Below the pieces are notes generated by a model. The model was not told the origin of the DNA and did not search any database. It saw nothing but the letters and a program-made list of their open reading frames with translations. A program made the translations under genes and the position numbers. From JAJPHT01 sp035526585 (GTDB lineage: Archaea > Thermoplasmatota > SW-10-69-26 > JACQPN01 > JAJPHT01), in contig DATLCC010000041.1 in the NCBI GenBank assembly GCA_035526585.1, positions 1 through 15,442 of the forward strand: a stretch of DNA of 15,442 nucleotides. Direction: 5' to 3'. Below, in pieces: positions 7,148-13,417 of this stretch (its first letter is position 1; every line of letters begins with the position of its first letter).

Positions 7148-7204
7148 TACGCCTCGGGCCCTTTGCGTCCCTCGGATGGCTCGGGTTCCTCGCGGGGGCT
7201 CTCG
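7148..7204 (-). repeat. phased 9-base tandem units, right arm of the inverted array
   Basis: Read on the minus strand, the units are CGAGGAACC, CGAGCCATC, CGAGGGACG, CAAAGGGCC and CGAGGCGTA, preceded by CGAGAGCCCCCG. They mirror the left arm at 7081-7125; an exact 11-bp pair (CCGAGGGACGC and its complement) links the arms. Confidence 0.65.
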
Positions 7205-7216
7205 GACGCCCAGCGT

Positions 7217-7543
7217 TCACCGGTTGAGCCGCATCCGCTTCTCCTTCTCTTCCTTCGCGTGCATCTCGGCACGCCGCGACGCGCGCGACTTGGCCTTTCC
7301 GACGCGGAAGCCACCGCGCACGGCGAGGAACCACGCGCCCAGGAAGACGACGGAGACGAGGATGAGCGCGATCGAGAGCCAGCTCGCCCAGGCGTAGGCG
7401 CGGTACACGGCCTGCACGACGAAGCTCACCGCGTAGATGGCGAACGCGATGATGAGCCCCACGAACATCGTGCGGGAGCCCTGCTCGTCCATGGGCTCGC
7501 TCTTCCACCAGCGCTTCCTCGCGACAGGAGCTTCGTCGGGCAT
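7217..7543 (-). CDS. small membrane protein with two transmembrane helices, function unknown
   Basis: The product is 108 residues. A charged N-terminus (about 26 residues) is followed by two hydrophobic helices, roughly residues 27-48 (FVGLIIAFAIYAVSFVVQAV) and 55-75 (WLSIALILVSVVFLGAWFLA). A highly basic tail rich in Arg, Lys and Glu (KAKSRASRRAEMHAKEEKEK) should face the cytoplasm. I do not recognise the family. The ATG start is supported by a CATATCC box read on the minus strand, ending about 22 bases upstream, which suits a leaderless message. The gene ends beside the 9-base inverted array and begins beside a 6-base inverted array. The positive tail could bind nucleic acid or phospholipid, but that is only a guess. 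Confidence 0.75.
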   Translation of the reverse strand: MPDEAPVARKRWWKSEPMDEQGSRTMFVGLIIAFAIYAVSFVVQAVYRAYAWASWLSIALILVSVVFLGAWFLAVRGGFRVGKAKSRASRRAEMHAKEEKEKRMRLNR

Positions 7544-7564
7544 GAGGCGCGCAAGCGGGGGCGC

Positions 7565-7571
7565 GGATATG
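7565..7571 (-). promoter_or_regulatory. TATA-like box for the 108-residue membrane protein gene
   Basis: Read on the minus strand, CATATCC lies 22-28 bases before the ATG at 7543, the same geometry as the leaderless promoters elsewhere in the window. Confidence 0.45.
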
Positions 7572-7582
7572 AAGGCGGCGGG

Positions 7583-7690
7583 CCTTTGTCCTTGCCTTGT
7601 CCTTGTCCAACGCCCTCGTCCTTTCGATGATGCTCAGCTAGCTAAATGGTTGATGCTCGCCGGGACAAGGACAACGACAAGGACAAGGGG
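7583..7690. repeat. inverted array of 6-base TTGTCC/GGACAA units
   Basis: The left arm (7583-7608) is built from TTGTCC/TTGCC-like units and the right arm (7663-7690) from GGACAA units (GGACAA, GGACAA, CGACAA, GGACAA). The arms share an exact 12-base complementary core. Between them, an AGCTAGCT palindrome at 7636-7643 lies near the midpoint. The element sits just past the stop of the 128-residue secreted protein gene and upstream of the next minus-strand gene, so transcripts of the former would fold it into a long hairpin. Confidence 0.7.
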
Positions 7691-7713
7691 AAGGGGTGCC
7701 GCAAGCGTGACGC

Positions 7714-8100
7714 TCAAGCCGATACGCACCGAAAGAGCGCCGGCGACCACACGCAGGCGACGCCGTGGCCATTGAACATCAGGAAGGTCGTCCCGGCTCC
7801 CACGAAAGTGGTCGAAGCGCCCCCCTGTGCGCCCGCGCCACCGGGACCCCCGAAGACGAAGACGGTTTCTCCAGCTACCGGGGTGAAGACGCCTTGGAAG
7901 ACGAGCCCTCCATCGGGGCCCGCCCGGACGAACGTGACGGTCCTGTCGTTCCCGTTCTCGCTCATCACGAGGATGCCGCTCGTGTCGGCTGTGGCGTCGA
8001 TGCAGCCGTTGATCCGGGGGTGACAAAAGGGCTCGGCGGACGCGAGGGTCGTGCTCGCGACGAGCAACGCGACTGCGAACATGAGCCCGAGGGAGCGCAT
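7714..8100 (-). CDS. small secreted protein with four cysteines and a glycine-rich middle, function unknown
   Basis: The product is 128 residues with a strong Sec signal peptide (MRSLGLMFAVALLVASTTLASA, cleavage near residue 22) and no lipobox. The mature part is mostly short beta-prone strands alternating with Gly/Thr turns (VFVFGGPGGAGAQGGAS), with two cysteine pairs near the ends: Cys26/Cys33 and Cys116/Cys125. That layout suggests a small disulfide-closed beta sandwich. I do not recognise the family, and it shows no clear likeness to the other four-cysteine secreted protein at 1206-1577. The ATG start is firmly supported by the signal peptide and by a TTAAAG box beginning 29 bases upstream. 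It is divergent from the cystathionine beta-synthase gene. Confidence 0.75.
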   Translation of the reverse strand: MRSLGLMFAVALLVASTTLASAEPFCHPRINGCIDATADTSGILVMSENGNDRTVTFVRAGPDGGLVFQGVFTPVAGETVFVFGGPGGAGAQGGASTTFVGAGTTFLMFNGHGVACVWSPALFRCVSA

Positions 8101-8123
8101 GGATGCTGCGAGCGCCTCGGCCA

Positions 8124-8129
8124 CTTTAA
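8124..8129 (-). promoter_or_regulatory. TATA box of the 128-residue secreted protein gene
   Basis: Minus-strand TTAAAG starts exactly 29 bases before the ATG at 8100, the geometry of a leaderless archaeal message. The same A/T spot may also serve the divergent cystathionine beta-synthase gene, with a leader of about 60 bases. Confidence 0.55.
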
Positions 8130-8153
8130 CCCCTTCCGCGAGCCTCGCTTCGG

Positions 8154-8167
8154 GTCGGGCGCCCGAC
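8154..8167. promoter_or_regulatory. perfect 14-base palindrome upstream of the cystathionine beta-synthase gene
   Basis: GTCGGGCGCCCGAC lies in the divergent intergenic region, 48 bases before the ATG at 8215 and downstream of the shared CTTTAA box. It could be an operator or an RNA hairpin in the leader; no regulator is identified. Confidence 0.35.
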
Positions 8168-8214
8168 AGCGCCACAACAGCCAAGCGCCCCTCCCGCGCT
8201 GGCCGCGCGTTCGC

Positions 8215-9588
8215 ATGCGCTACCACGAGAACGTCCTGAGCCTCATCGGCAACACGCCGCTCGTGAAGCTGAACCGCGTCAATCACGGGCTCAGGCCTCT
8301 GATGCTCGCGAAGCTCGAGTACGTGAACCCGGGTGGCAGCGTGAAGGACCGCATCGGCGCCGCGCTCATCGAGGCCGCGGAGAAGAGCGGCCACCTGAAG
8401 CCGGGGGGCACGGTCATCGAGGGCACCTCGGGCAACACGGGCGTCGGCCTCGCGCTCGCGGCGAACCTGAAGGGCTACCGCACCGTGTTCACGATGAACG
8501 ACAAGCAGAGCCGCGAGAAGCAGCTCGTGCTGAAGGCCTTCGGCGCGCGGGTCATCGTGTGCCCTACGGCCGTCGCGCCCGATGACCCACGCTCGTACTA
8601 CAGCATCGCGAAGAAGGTGCACGCCGAGACGCCGAACTCGGTGTATCCCAACCAGTACGACAACCAGGCGAACCCGGACGTGCACTACCGCACGACGGGG
8701 CCGGAGATCTGGCGCGACACGGACGGCAAGGTCACGCACTACTTCGTCGCGACCGGGACGGGCGGGACCATCAGCGGCACGGCGAAGTTCCTCAAGGAGA
8801 AGGACCCGAAGGTGAAGGTGATCGCCATCGACCCCGAGGGCTCGATCCTCAAGCTCTACCACGAGACGGGCGAGTACCATCCGGAGCTCGCCAAGAGCTA
8901 CAAGGTGGAAGGGTTCGGCGAAGATATCATTCCGCGCGCGACGTGGTTCCAGTACATCGACGAGTTCGTGAAGGTCGATGACCGCGAGTCGTTCCTCATG
9001 GCGCGGCGGCTCGCGCGCGAGGAGGGGATCTTCGGCGGTGGCTCGGCGGGTTCCGCGGTCGCGGGCATGCTCAAGTACGTGAAGGACAAGCAGCTGGGCC
9101 CGGACGCCGTGTGCGTCGTCATCATCCCGGACTCGGGCTCGCGCTACGTGAACAAGTTCTACAGCGACGAGTGGATGGAGGAGAACGGCTACCTCGAAGC
9201 GGCCGAGAGCGTGGGGCGTCTCCTCGAGGCGAAGCCGCAGCCGGGCGCGCTGCTCTCCGTGACGCGCGCCGACACGCTGCGCCGCGCCCTCGACCTCATG
9301 GCGCATCATGGCGTGTCGCAGCTCCCCGTCCTCGACGAGGAGGGCGCGCCGATCGGCAGCCTGGAGGAAGGGTACGCCACGGCGCGCGTCATGGGGCAGC
9401 CCGAGGTGATGGGCGCGCCGGTGTCCGAGGTGATGCAGCCCGCGTTCCCCGTCGTCGAGTCGACGGCGCCCGTCCAGAGCGCGGTCGCGCTCCTCAAGGA
9501 CAGTCCTGCGATCCTCGTGCGCCGCGGGGGCAAGATCGGGGGGATCCTCTCCCGCTACGATCTCCTGGCGCATCTCGCCAAGCGATGA
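8215..9588 (+). CDS. cystathionine beta-synthase / cysteine synthase family enzyme with C-terminal CBS domain pair
   Basis: The product is 457 residues. Residues 1 to about 330 are a fold-type II PLP enzyme: SLIGNTPLVKLNRV, the PLP lysine Lys44 in NPGGSVKDRIG, the substrate/phosphate loop GTSGNTG (70-76), the glycine-rich TGTGGTISGTAKFLKEK cofactor-phosphate loop, and PDSGSRYVNKFYSDEWM. Residues about 345-457 are two CBS motifs (VTRADTLRRALDLMAHHG and VSEVMQPAFPVVESTAPVQ), usually binding adenosyl ligands such as AdoMet or AMP. The enzyme makes cystathionine from serine and homocysteine or cysteine from an activated serine and sulfide; the CBS tail favours cystathionine beta-synthase, but the two cannot be told apart here. 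The ATG is where family similarity begins; the long open frame upstream is not part of it. No clear ribosome-binding site is visible. Confidence 0.93.
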   Translation: MRYHENVLSLIGNTPLVKLNRVNHGLRPLMLAKLEYVNPGGSVKDRIGAALIEAAEKSGHLKPGGTVIEGTSGNTGVGLALAANLKGYRTVFTMNDKQSREKQLVLKAFGARVIVCPTAVAPDDPRSYYSIAKKVHAETPNSVYPNQYDNQANPDVHYRTTGPEIWRDTDGKVTHYFVATGTGGTISGTAKFLKEKDPKVKVIAIDPEGSILKLYHETGEYHPELAKSYKVEGFGEDIIPRATWFQYIDEFVKVDDRESFLMARRLAREEGIFGGGSAGSAVAGMLKYVKDKQLGPDAVCVVIIPDSGSRYVNKFYSDEWMEENGYLEAAESVGRLLEAKPQPGALLSVTRADTLRRALDLMAHHGVSQLPVLDEEGAPIGSLEEGYATARVMGQPEVMGAPVSEVMQPAFPVVESTAPVQSAVALLKDSPAILVRRGGKIGGILSRYDLLAHLAKR

Positions 9589-9693
9589 CGCGCTGACGCC
9601 CGCACGAGGTCGGTCCCCTCGGGGTCGGGGCTCATCGTTCTCCCGTGTTGCCCCCTCCTGTGACACACTCTCAGCAAACACACACGGAGCGCG

Positions 9694-9706
9694 CACAACA
9701 GTTATC
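9694..9706 (+). promoter_or_regulatory. core promoter of the large acidic secreted protein gene
   Basis: CACAACAGTTATC matches the CACAACGCTTTTC core found upstream of the YcaQ-like gene. It predicts transcription start near 9731, at the CCTCTAGAGG palindrome (9726-9735), and a leader of about 50 bases carrying GAGAGG at 9766-9771 before the ATG at 9782. Confidence 0.5.
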
Positions 9707-9781
9707 TGAGCGAATGCGGTCTCGACCTCTAGAGGGGCCGTTCGAGGCTACCGGGCCCTCGGCTTGAGAGGTTTGATCAAC

Positions 9782-11539
9782 ATGCAGAGGCAGTTCATGG
9801 CAGTCATTGCCGCCCTCGTCCTCGCGGCCCCGGTGGGCGCGGCGACGTGGATGGCGTACGGCACGTACGAACCCGACACGATCTACGACGTCCAGAGCGG
9901 TCTGATGCAGATCGACGCGAACGTCGACCAGGGCGCGAAGAAGCTCTACTTCAACACGTACCAGACCGAGTTCGGCGCGGGCACGAGCATCAACACCGGC
10001 GTCGCGGGCTCCCGCTACCAGATGGCCGGCGCGCAGAACTTCGAGGCCATCCTCGGCCCCTGGACGGACTGCAACAACGATGGCTACGTCGGCTTCTCCG
10101 AGAGCGCGGTCGTCGTCTACCCCTCCGCGCTCCTTCTGGACACGAGCATCTGCCCGCCCGCGGCCGGCAGCATCCACAACGACGGCCAGTGGGTCTACGA
10201 ATACGTCCCCGTCGGCTACAACCCGACGGAGACCCCCCAGGACCCGCAGGTCGCGGTCATCGAGGACCAGGACGCGCTCGTCTGGGGCGACATCGGCCTC
10301 CCCGGCGCGCAGCAGGCCGGCACCTGCCCCATCTCGCCCCTGCCCCACGGCACGACCTCCGGCTCCGGCTGGCTCCTCCGCTTCGCGGACTGCTTCACGA
10401 GCCGCCGCGTGGCGAACACCGTGAACACGGTGGACGGGACCGCGGGCCTCGGCATCGGCTTCGACGACCCCGAGAACCCCCAGCAGTCGGACAGCCCCCT
10501 CAACCAGCAGCTCCCGCGCTCGCTCTTTGGCAACCCGCAGACGGAGGAGACCGGCGTCCTGCAGCTCGACTCCGATGAGGACGGCGGCTCCCGCGAGTAC
10601 GCCTTCACGACCTGGGACTGCAGCGGCCGCCTCGTCGAGGTCAAGGACCCGACCGGCGGATCGCTCCCCACGAGCCTCCCGCTCCCCGACGAGGGCCAGC
10701 CCGGCTCGCTCGACGGCAACGAGGACCTCACGGACGAGGATGGCAACTACGCGTGGGTCGCGAACCCCGCGCCCGCTGCCGGCAACCCGGACGGCTCCGT
10801 CGCGGATGGCCTGAACCAGACGTTCATGGGCGTCCACGCGGGCTCCGGCAACTTCGACGAGGACGCGACCGCGACCGGCGGCGACTGCGACTTCGAGAGC
10901 GAGAACGCGAACGGCGACAACACCTTCTCCGGCGTCCACCAGACCGCGCTCTTCCGCGCGGACGCGCCGTTCGAGCAGGGCGCGCTCGCGGCGAAGAAGG
11001 AGACGGACGACTGGTTCATCTTCTTCAACGGCGCCCGCAACCCCCCTGAGCTCGAAGGCGTCCTCGGCGAGCGCACCCCCGTGAGCGTCGTCTCGACGCC
11101 CGCGACGGACTTCGGCGCCGGCACGGCCCTCTGGCAGTCGAACACGATCTGGACGACGCAGCCCCAGTCGATCAACCGCAACACGCTGCAGCCCTCCGGC
11201 GCTGCGTACTGGTCCTTCTACGCGAAGGTCGGCGCGGGCACGACGAGCACCCTGGGCTACCACACGCCCGGCAGCTCCAAGGTCTACGGCAGCGAGGCGT
11301 GCGGCTCCTTCACGAGCGGCGTCCACAACGGCTGGGACTGCGACGCGACCCACTGGTACACGGACTCGACCGGCACCCCGATCGTCGATGGCAACGAGGT
11401 CTGGCAGGCCCGCGCGGGCTTCGTCTACCAGTTCCTCGACATCGACTGCTTCGACGGTACCGTCCTTCGCGGCAGCGGCGTCCACGCGAGCCTCGTCGAC
11501 GTGAGCGCGACCGGCGCCTGCAGCGACTCGCCCATCTGA
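9782..11539 (+). CDS. large acidic secreted protein with an EF-hand-like calcium loop and ten cysteines
   Basis: The product is 585 residues and I do not recognise a named family. It starts with a Sec signal peptide (MQRQFMAVIAALVLAAPVGA); ATG at 9782 is preferred over TTG at 9764 because GAGAGG lies about ten bases before it. The mature chain is very acidic, with only 7 lysines and 14 arginines against many Asp/Glu, and rich in Thr, Ser, Gly and aromatic residues, as in surface beta-strand proteins. Residues 96-107 (DCNNDGYVGFSE) have Asp1, Asn3, Asp5, Gly6 and Glu12 of a canonical EF-hand calcium loop; further Asp/Glu-rich patches (LDSDEDGGS, GNEDLTDEDGN, GNFDEDAT) may bind calcium too. Ten cysteines suggest disulfides. 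No C-terminal membrane anchor is seen. Its promoter, ribosome-binding site and strong terminator point to a separately and perhaps highly expressed gene, possibly a surface-layer or exoprotein component. Confidence 0.8.
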   Translation: MQRQFMAVIAALVLAAPVGAATWMAYGTYEPDTIYDVQSGLMQIDANVDQGAKKLYFNTYQTEFGAGTSINTGVAGSRYQMAGAQNFEAILGPWTDCNNDGYVGFSESAVVVYPSALLLDTSICPPAAGSIHNDGQWVYEYVPVGYNPTETPQDPQVAVIEDQDALVWGDIGLPGAQQAGTCPISPLPHGTTSGSGWLLRFADCFTSRRVANTVNTVDGTAGLGIGFDDPENPQQSDSPLNQQLPRSLFGNPQTEETGVLQLDSDEDGGSREYAFTTWDCSGRLVEVKDPTGGSLPTSLPLPDEGQPGSLDGNEDLTDEDGNYAWVANPAPAAGNPDGSVADGLNQTFMGVHAGSGNFDEDATATGGDCDFESENANGDNTFSGVHQTALFRADAPFEQGALAAKKETDDWFIFFNGARNPPELEGVLGERTPVSVVSTPATDFGAGTALWQSNTIWTTQPQSINRNTLQPSGAAYWSFYAKVGAGTTSTLGYHTPGSSKVYGSEACGSFTSGVHNGWDCDATHWYTDSTGTPIVDGNEVWQARAGFVYQFLDIDCFDGTVLRGSGVHASLVDVSATGACSDSPI

Positions 11540-11552
11540 GAGCTCGATGGAA

Positions 11553-11585
11553 GTGGGGGCCTCGCGCCCCCACCCCTTTTCTTTT
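11553..11585 (+). terminator. hairpin and T-tract terminator
   Basis: GTGGGGGC (11553-11560) pairs with GCCCCCAC (11566-11573) around a CTCGC loop and is followed by CCCTTTTCTTTT. It lies 14 bases past the stop of the acidic secreted protein gene and reaches the stop codon of the convergent membrane protein gene. Confidence 0.8.
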
Positions 11586-12058
11586 CACTCCCTCTTCCCG
11601 ACGCTGCGCGCCGCCTCGGCCCCCATGTTGGGCGCGGCGAGGAAGAGGCCCGCGGCTCCAAGCGCGAGCCCGACCGACGCCTCGAAGCGCGAGAGCGCCG
11701 TGACGAGGCTCGCCACGTGGACGAACGCGAGGAACCAGAGCGCGCCCTTGACCGAGCCGCCGCGCGCCGCCTGCACGCACGCCCAGATCCAGCCCGCCGC
11801 GAGCGCGACGTTGAGCGCGAGCGGGAGACGGCTCAACCCCATCGCGATCTGCGTCGCGCGAGTCAGCACGTTCACGCCGAAGCCCGCGGCGAGCATGCTC
11901 GCGCTCCCCTGCATCGCGCCCACCACGAGCGCGACCGCACCGAGCGTCGCGACCACCTGCACCTCGCGGTAGGGGAAGGGGCGACCGGCCGCCGTGAGGA
12001 AGAAAACCACGAACATGAGGGTGACAAGGGCGAAGCCCGTCGCCGCGGCCGTGCGCAC
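11585..12058 (-). CDS. multi-helix membrane protein, function unknown
   Basis: The product is 157 residues and mostly hydrophobic, with about five predicted membrane helices: TGFALVTLMFVVFFLTAA, VVATLGAVALVVGAMQ, a segment near ASMLAAGFGVNVL, LALNVALAAGWIWACVQAA, ALWFLAFVHVASLVTAL and VGLALGAAGLFLAA are the hydrophobic runs. I do not recognise a family and see no catalytic motif. The start is GTG; a minus-strand TTATCC box lies 21-26 bases upstream (GGATAAGG on the plus strand at 12079-12086), so the message is probably leaderless. It is divergent from the membrane-anchored winged-helix regulator, with about 110 bases between starts, which makes it a candidate target or partner of that regulator. 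It converges on the acidic secreted protein gene. Confidence 0.72.
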   Translation of the reverse strand: MRTAAATGFALVTLMFVVFFLTAAGRPFPYREVQVVATLGAVALVVGAMQGSASMLAAGFGVNVLTRATQIAMGLSRLPLALNVALAAGWIWACVQAARGGSVKGALWFLAFVHVASLVTALSRFEASVGLALGAAGLFLAAPNMGAEAARSVGKRE

Positions 12059-12078
12059 GCGGCGGCATCAGAGGGGGC

Positions 12079-12086
12079 GGATAAGG
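12079..12086 (-). promoter_or_regulatory. promoter box of the 157-residue membrane protein gene
   Basis: CCTTATCC on the minus strand places its TTATCC 21-26 bases before the GTG at 12058. It resembles the TTATCC boxes of the lysyl oxidase and acidic secreted protein genes. Confidence 0.45.
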
Positions 12087-12125
12087 GCTCTGGGCTCTGC
12101 CCTCAGTAAAACGAGGTCGCGACAC

Positions 12126-12134
12126 TCTTCATAA
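12126..12134 (+). promoter_or_regulatory. probable promoter box of the membrane winged-helix regulator gene
   Basis: CTTCATAAG is the A/T-rich spot upstream and would start the transcript near 12157. A GGGAG at 12158-12162 then precedes the GTG at 12171 by eight bases. Confidence 0.4.
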
Positions 12135-12170
12135 GCTGCTCAACGGGTGTGGCATCGGGAGTGGATCGCA

Positions 12171-13211
12171 GTGAGGACATTCGTTCGAAGGTATGGCATG
12201 GGCGCGACGCTCGCGCTCGCGGGCATCGCGCTCCTTCTCGCAGGCACCGGCGCGTCCCTGGGCTACCAGGCGCTCGCGTCCGACAAAGCGCCCGCGCAGA
12301 CCGCAGGACAGGCCGCCGACGAGGAGGCTGGCGGGCTCGCGCTCGTCGCGACCCTGGCCGTCGACGCGCCGCTCGTCCCCCTCGACCCCGTCACGATCCA
12401 GTCCTCCCCCGGCCTCCTCCACGCCGCGCCGCTCCCGGGCGCGAGCATCGACCGCGAGCTGGGGCTCGACCAGGCCGGCCTGGGCTGTGGACGCTCCTCG
12501 GAAGCAGAGACTGACGCGTCGCAGCCTCCACCCTGCTTCGGCCTCGACGCCTCCCTCGAGCTTGCCGCCGGCTCGCACCGCACGCGCGAGACGACGCGAA
12601 CGGACGCGAGCGCCCAGAGCGCGACGACGCGCGCCGTGCTCACGCCCGGCGCCGAAGCGATCGCGGTCGCCGCGGCCGCTCTCACGATCGCGGGCGCGAT
12701 CGCCTACTCCTGGGGCGGCGTCAAGGCGATCGCCCTGCGCTACGGCCTCCTCCCCGCGATCGCCCTCTACGCGAAGATCAGCCGCGCGGAAGTGTTCGAC
12801 AACAGCGTGCGCGAGCGCATCTTCCAGGCCATCCGCGACCACCCCGGCCGCAGCGCGAGCGACCTCGCGCGCCTCGCCGACGTCTCGTGGGGCACGACCA
12901 TCTACCACCTCGACGTGCTCGAGCAGACGCGCATGGTCACGAGCCTGCGCAAGGGGCGCTACCGCCGCTACTTCGAGAACGGCGCGACGCTCGTCGCGTC
13001 GAAGGACATCGTCGCCGTCCTCCAGAACCCGGTCACCGCGGGCGTCGTCGACACCATCCGCCGTGCCCCCGGCGCCACGCAGAAGGAGCTCGCCAGCGCG
13101 ACGAACATGACGCCCCAGGCGCTCCACTGGCACCTCGTGCGCCTCGTCGAGAACGGCGTCGTGCGCAAGGAGCGCGAAGGGCGCGTCGTGCGGCACTTCT
13201 GCGCGAGCTGA
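12171..13211 (+). CDS. membrane-anchored transcription regulator with tandem winged-helix domains
   Basis: The product is 346 residues from GTG at 12171, chosen for the GGGAG eight bases upstream; an in-frame GTG at 12147 would add eight residues. Residues about 9-30 form a first membrane helix (MGATLALAGIALLLAGTGASLGY). A low-complexity external region of about 130 residues follows, with two cysteines (106 and 122). A second helix lies at about 161-183 (AIAVAAAALTIAGAIAYSWG), perhaps a third at 185-204. From Val208 on, the cytoplasmic part has two winged-helix domains in tandem: one around RERIFQAIRDHPG with its recognition helix near WGTTIYHLDVLEQ, the second around GVVDTIRRAPGATQKELA with a recognition helix near TPQALHWHLVRLVENG. 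Such ArsR/MarR-like pairs fused to membrane helices are frequent in euryarchaea. The layout suggests direct signal transfer from outside to DNA; the signal is unknown. Confidence 0.88.
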   Translation: MRTFVRRYGMGATLALAGIALLLAGTGASLGYQALASDKAPAQTAGQAADEEAGGLALVATLAVDAPLVPLDPVTIQSSPGLLHAAPLPGASIDRELGLDQAGLGCGRSSEAETDASQPPPCFGLDASLELAAGSHRTRETTRTDASAQSATTRAVLTPGAEAIAVAAAALTIAGAIAYSWGGVKAIALRYGLLPAIALYAKISRAEVFDNSVRERIFQAIRDHPGRSASDLARLADVSWGTTIYHLDVLEQTRMVTSLRKGRYRRYFENGATLVASKDIVAVLQNPVTAGVVDTIRRAPGATQKELASATNMTPQALHWHLVRLVENGVVRKEREGRVVRHFCAS

Positions 13212-13251
13212 AGCGCATCCTCGAACGCGTCCGCTGCACCACGACATGACC

Positions 13252-13329
13252 CGAGGGACTCGAGGAACTTCAGGGACCCGATCGGGGGCGTCCACCGCCT
13301 TGGGTGCCTGATGTCCCTCGCGTCCCCGG
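13252..13329. repeat. second inverted array of phased 9-base units
   Basis: The left arm reads CGAGGGACT, CGAGGAACT, TCAGGGACC (13252-13278). On the minus strand the right arm (13303-13329) reads CCGGGGACG, CGAGGGACA, TCAGGCACC. The arms match at 21 of 27 positions across a 24-base loop. The left arm plus its edges also matches the array at 7088-7118 at 26 of 31 positions, so these are copies of one element type. It lies between the regulator gene and the subtilase promoter. Confidence 0.65.
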
Positions 13330-13381
13330 ATCCACGTCGTGACGCAGGGGCCGAGCAAAGGAGGCTCCAACGCCGTCGCCG

Positions 13382-13391
13382 CAAACTTCTT
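13382..13391 (+). promoter_or_regulatory. probable promoter box of the subtilase gene
   Basis: CAAACTTCTT places its T-rich part at -32 to -27 relative to the ATG at 13418, the same geometry as other leaderless promoters here. This favours 13418 over the in-frame ATG at 13403. Confidence 0.4.
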
Positions 13392-13417
13392 GACGCTCGC
13401 CAATGAGTGCTGCGCGA

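Noticed and set aside
7081..7204. CRISPR array
   Set aside because: Repeat units are 9 bases, contiguous without spacers and inverted around a centre; no cas gene is nearby.
9730..9765. tRNA-like T-loop sequence GTTCGAGGC upstream of the acidic secreted protein gene
   Set aside because: No matching acceptor stem, anticodon arm or 3' acceptor pairing is found around it.
9671..11485. 604-residue minus-strand open frame opposite the acidic secreted protein gene
   Set aside because: Its Arg/Val/Ala-rich composition is the antisense shadow of a GC-rich gene; the plus strand has signal peptide, EF-hand loop, ribosome-binding site and terminator.
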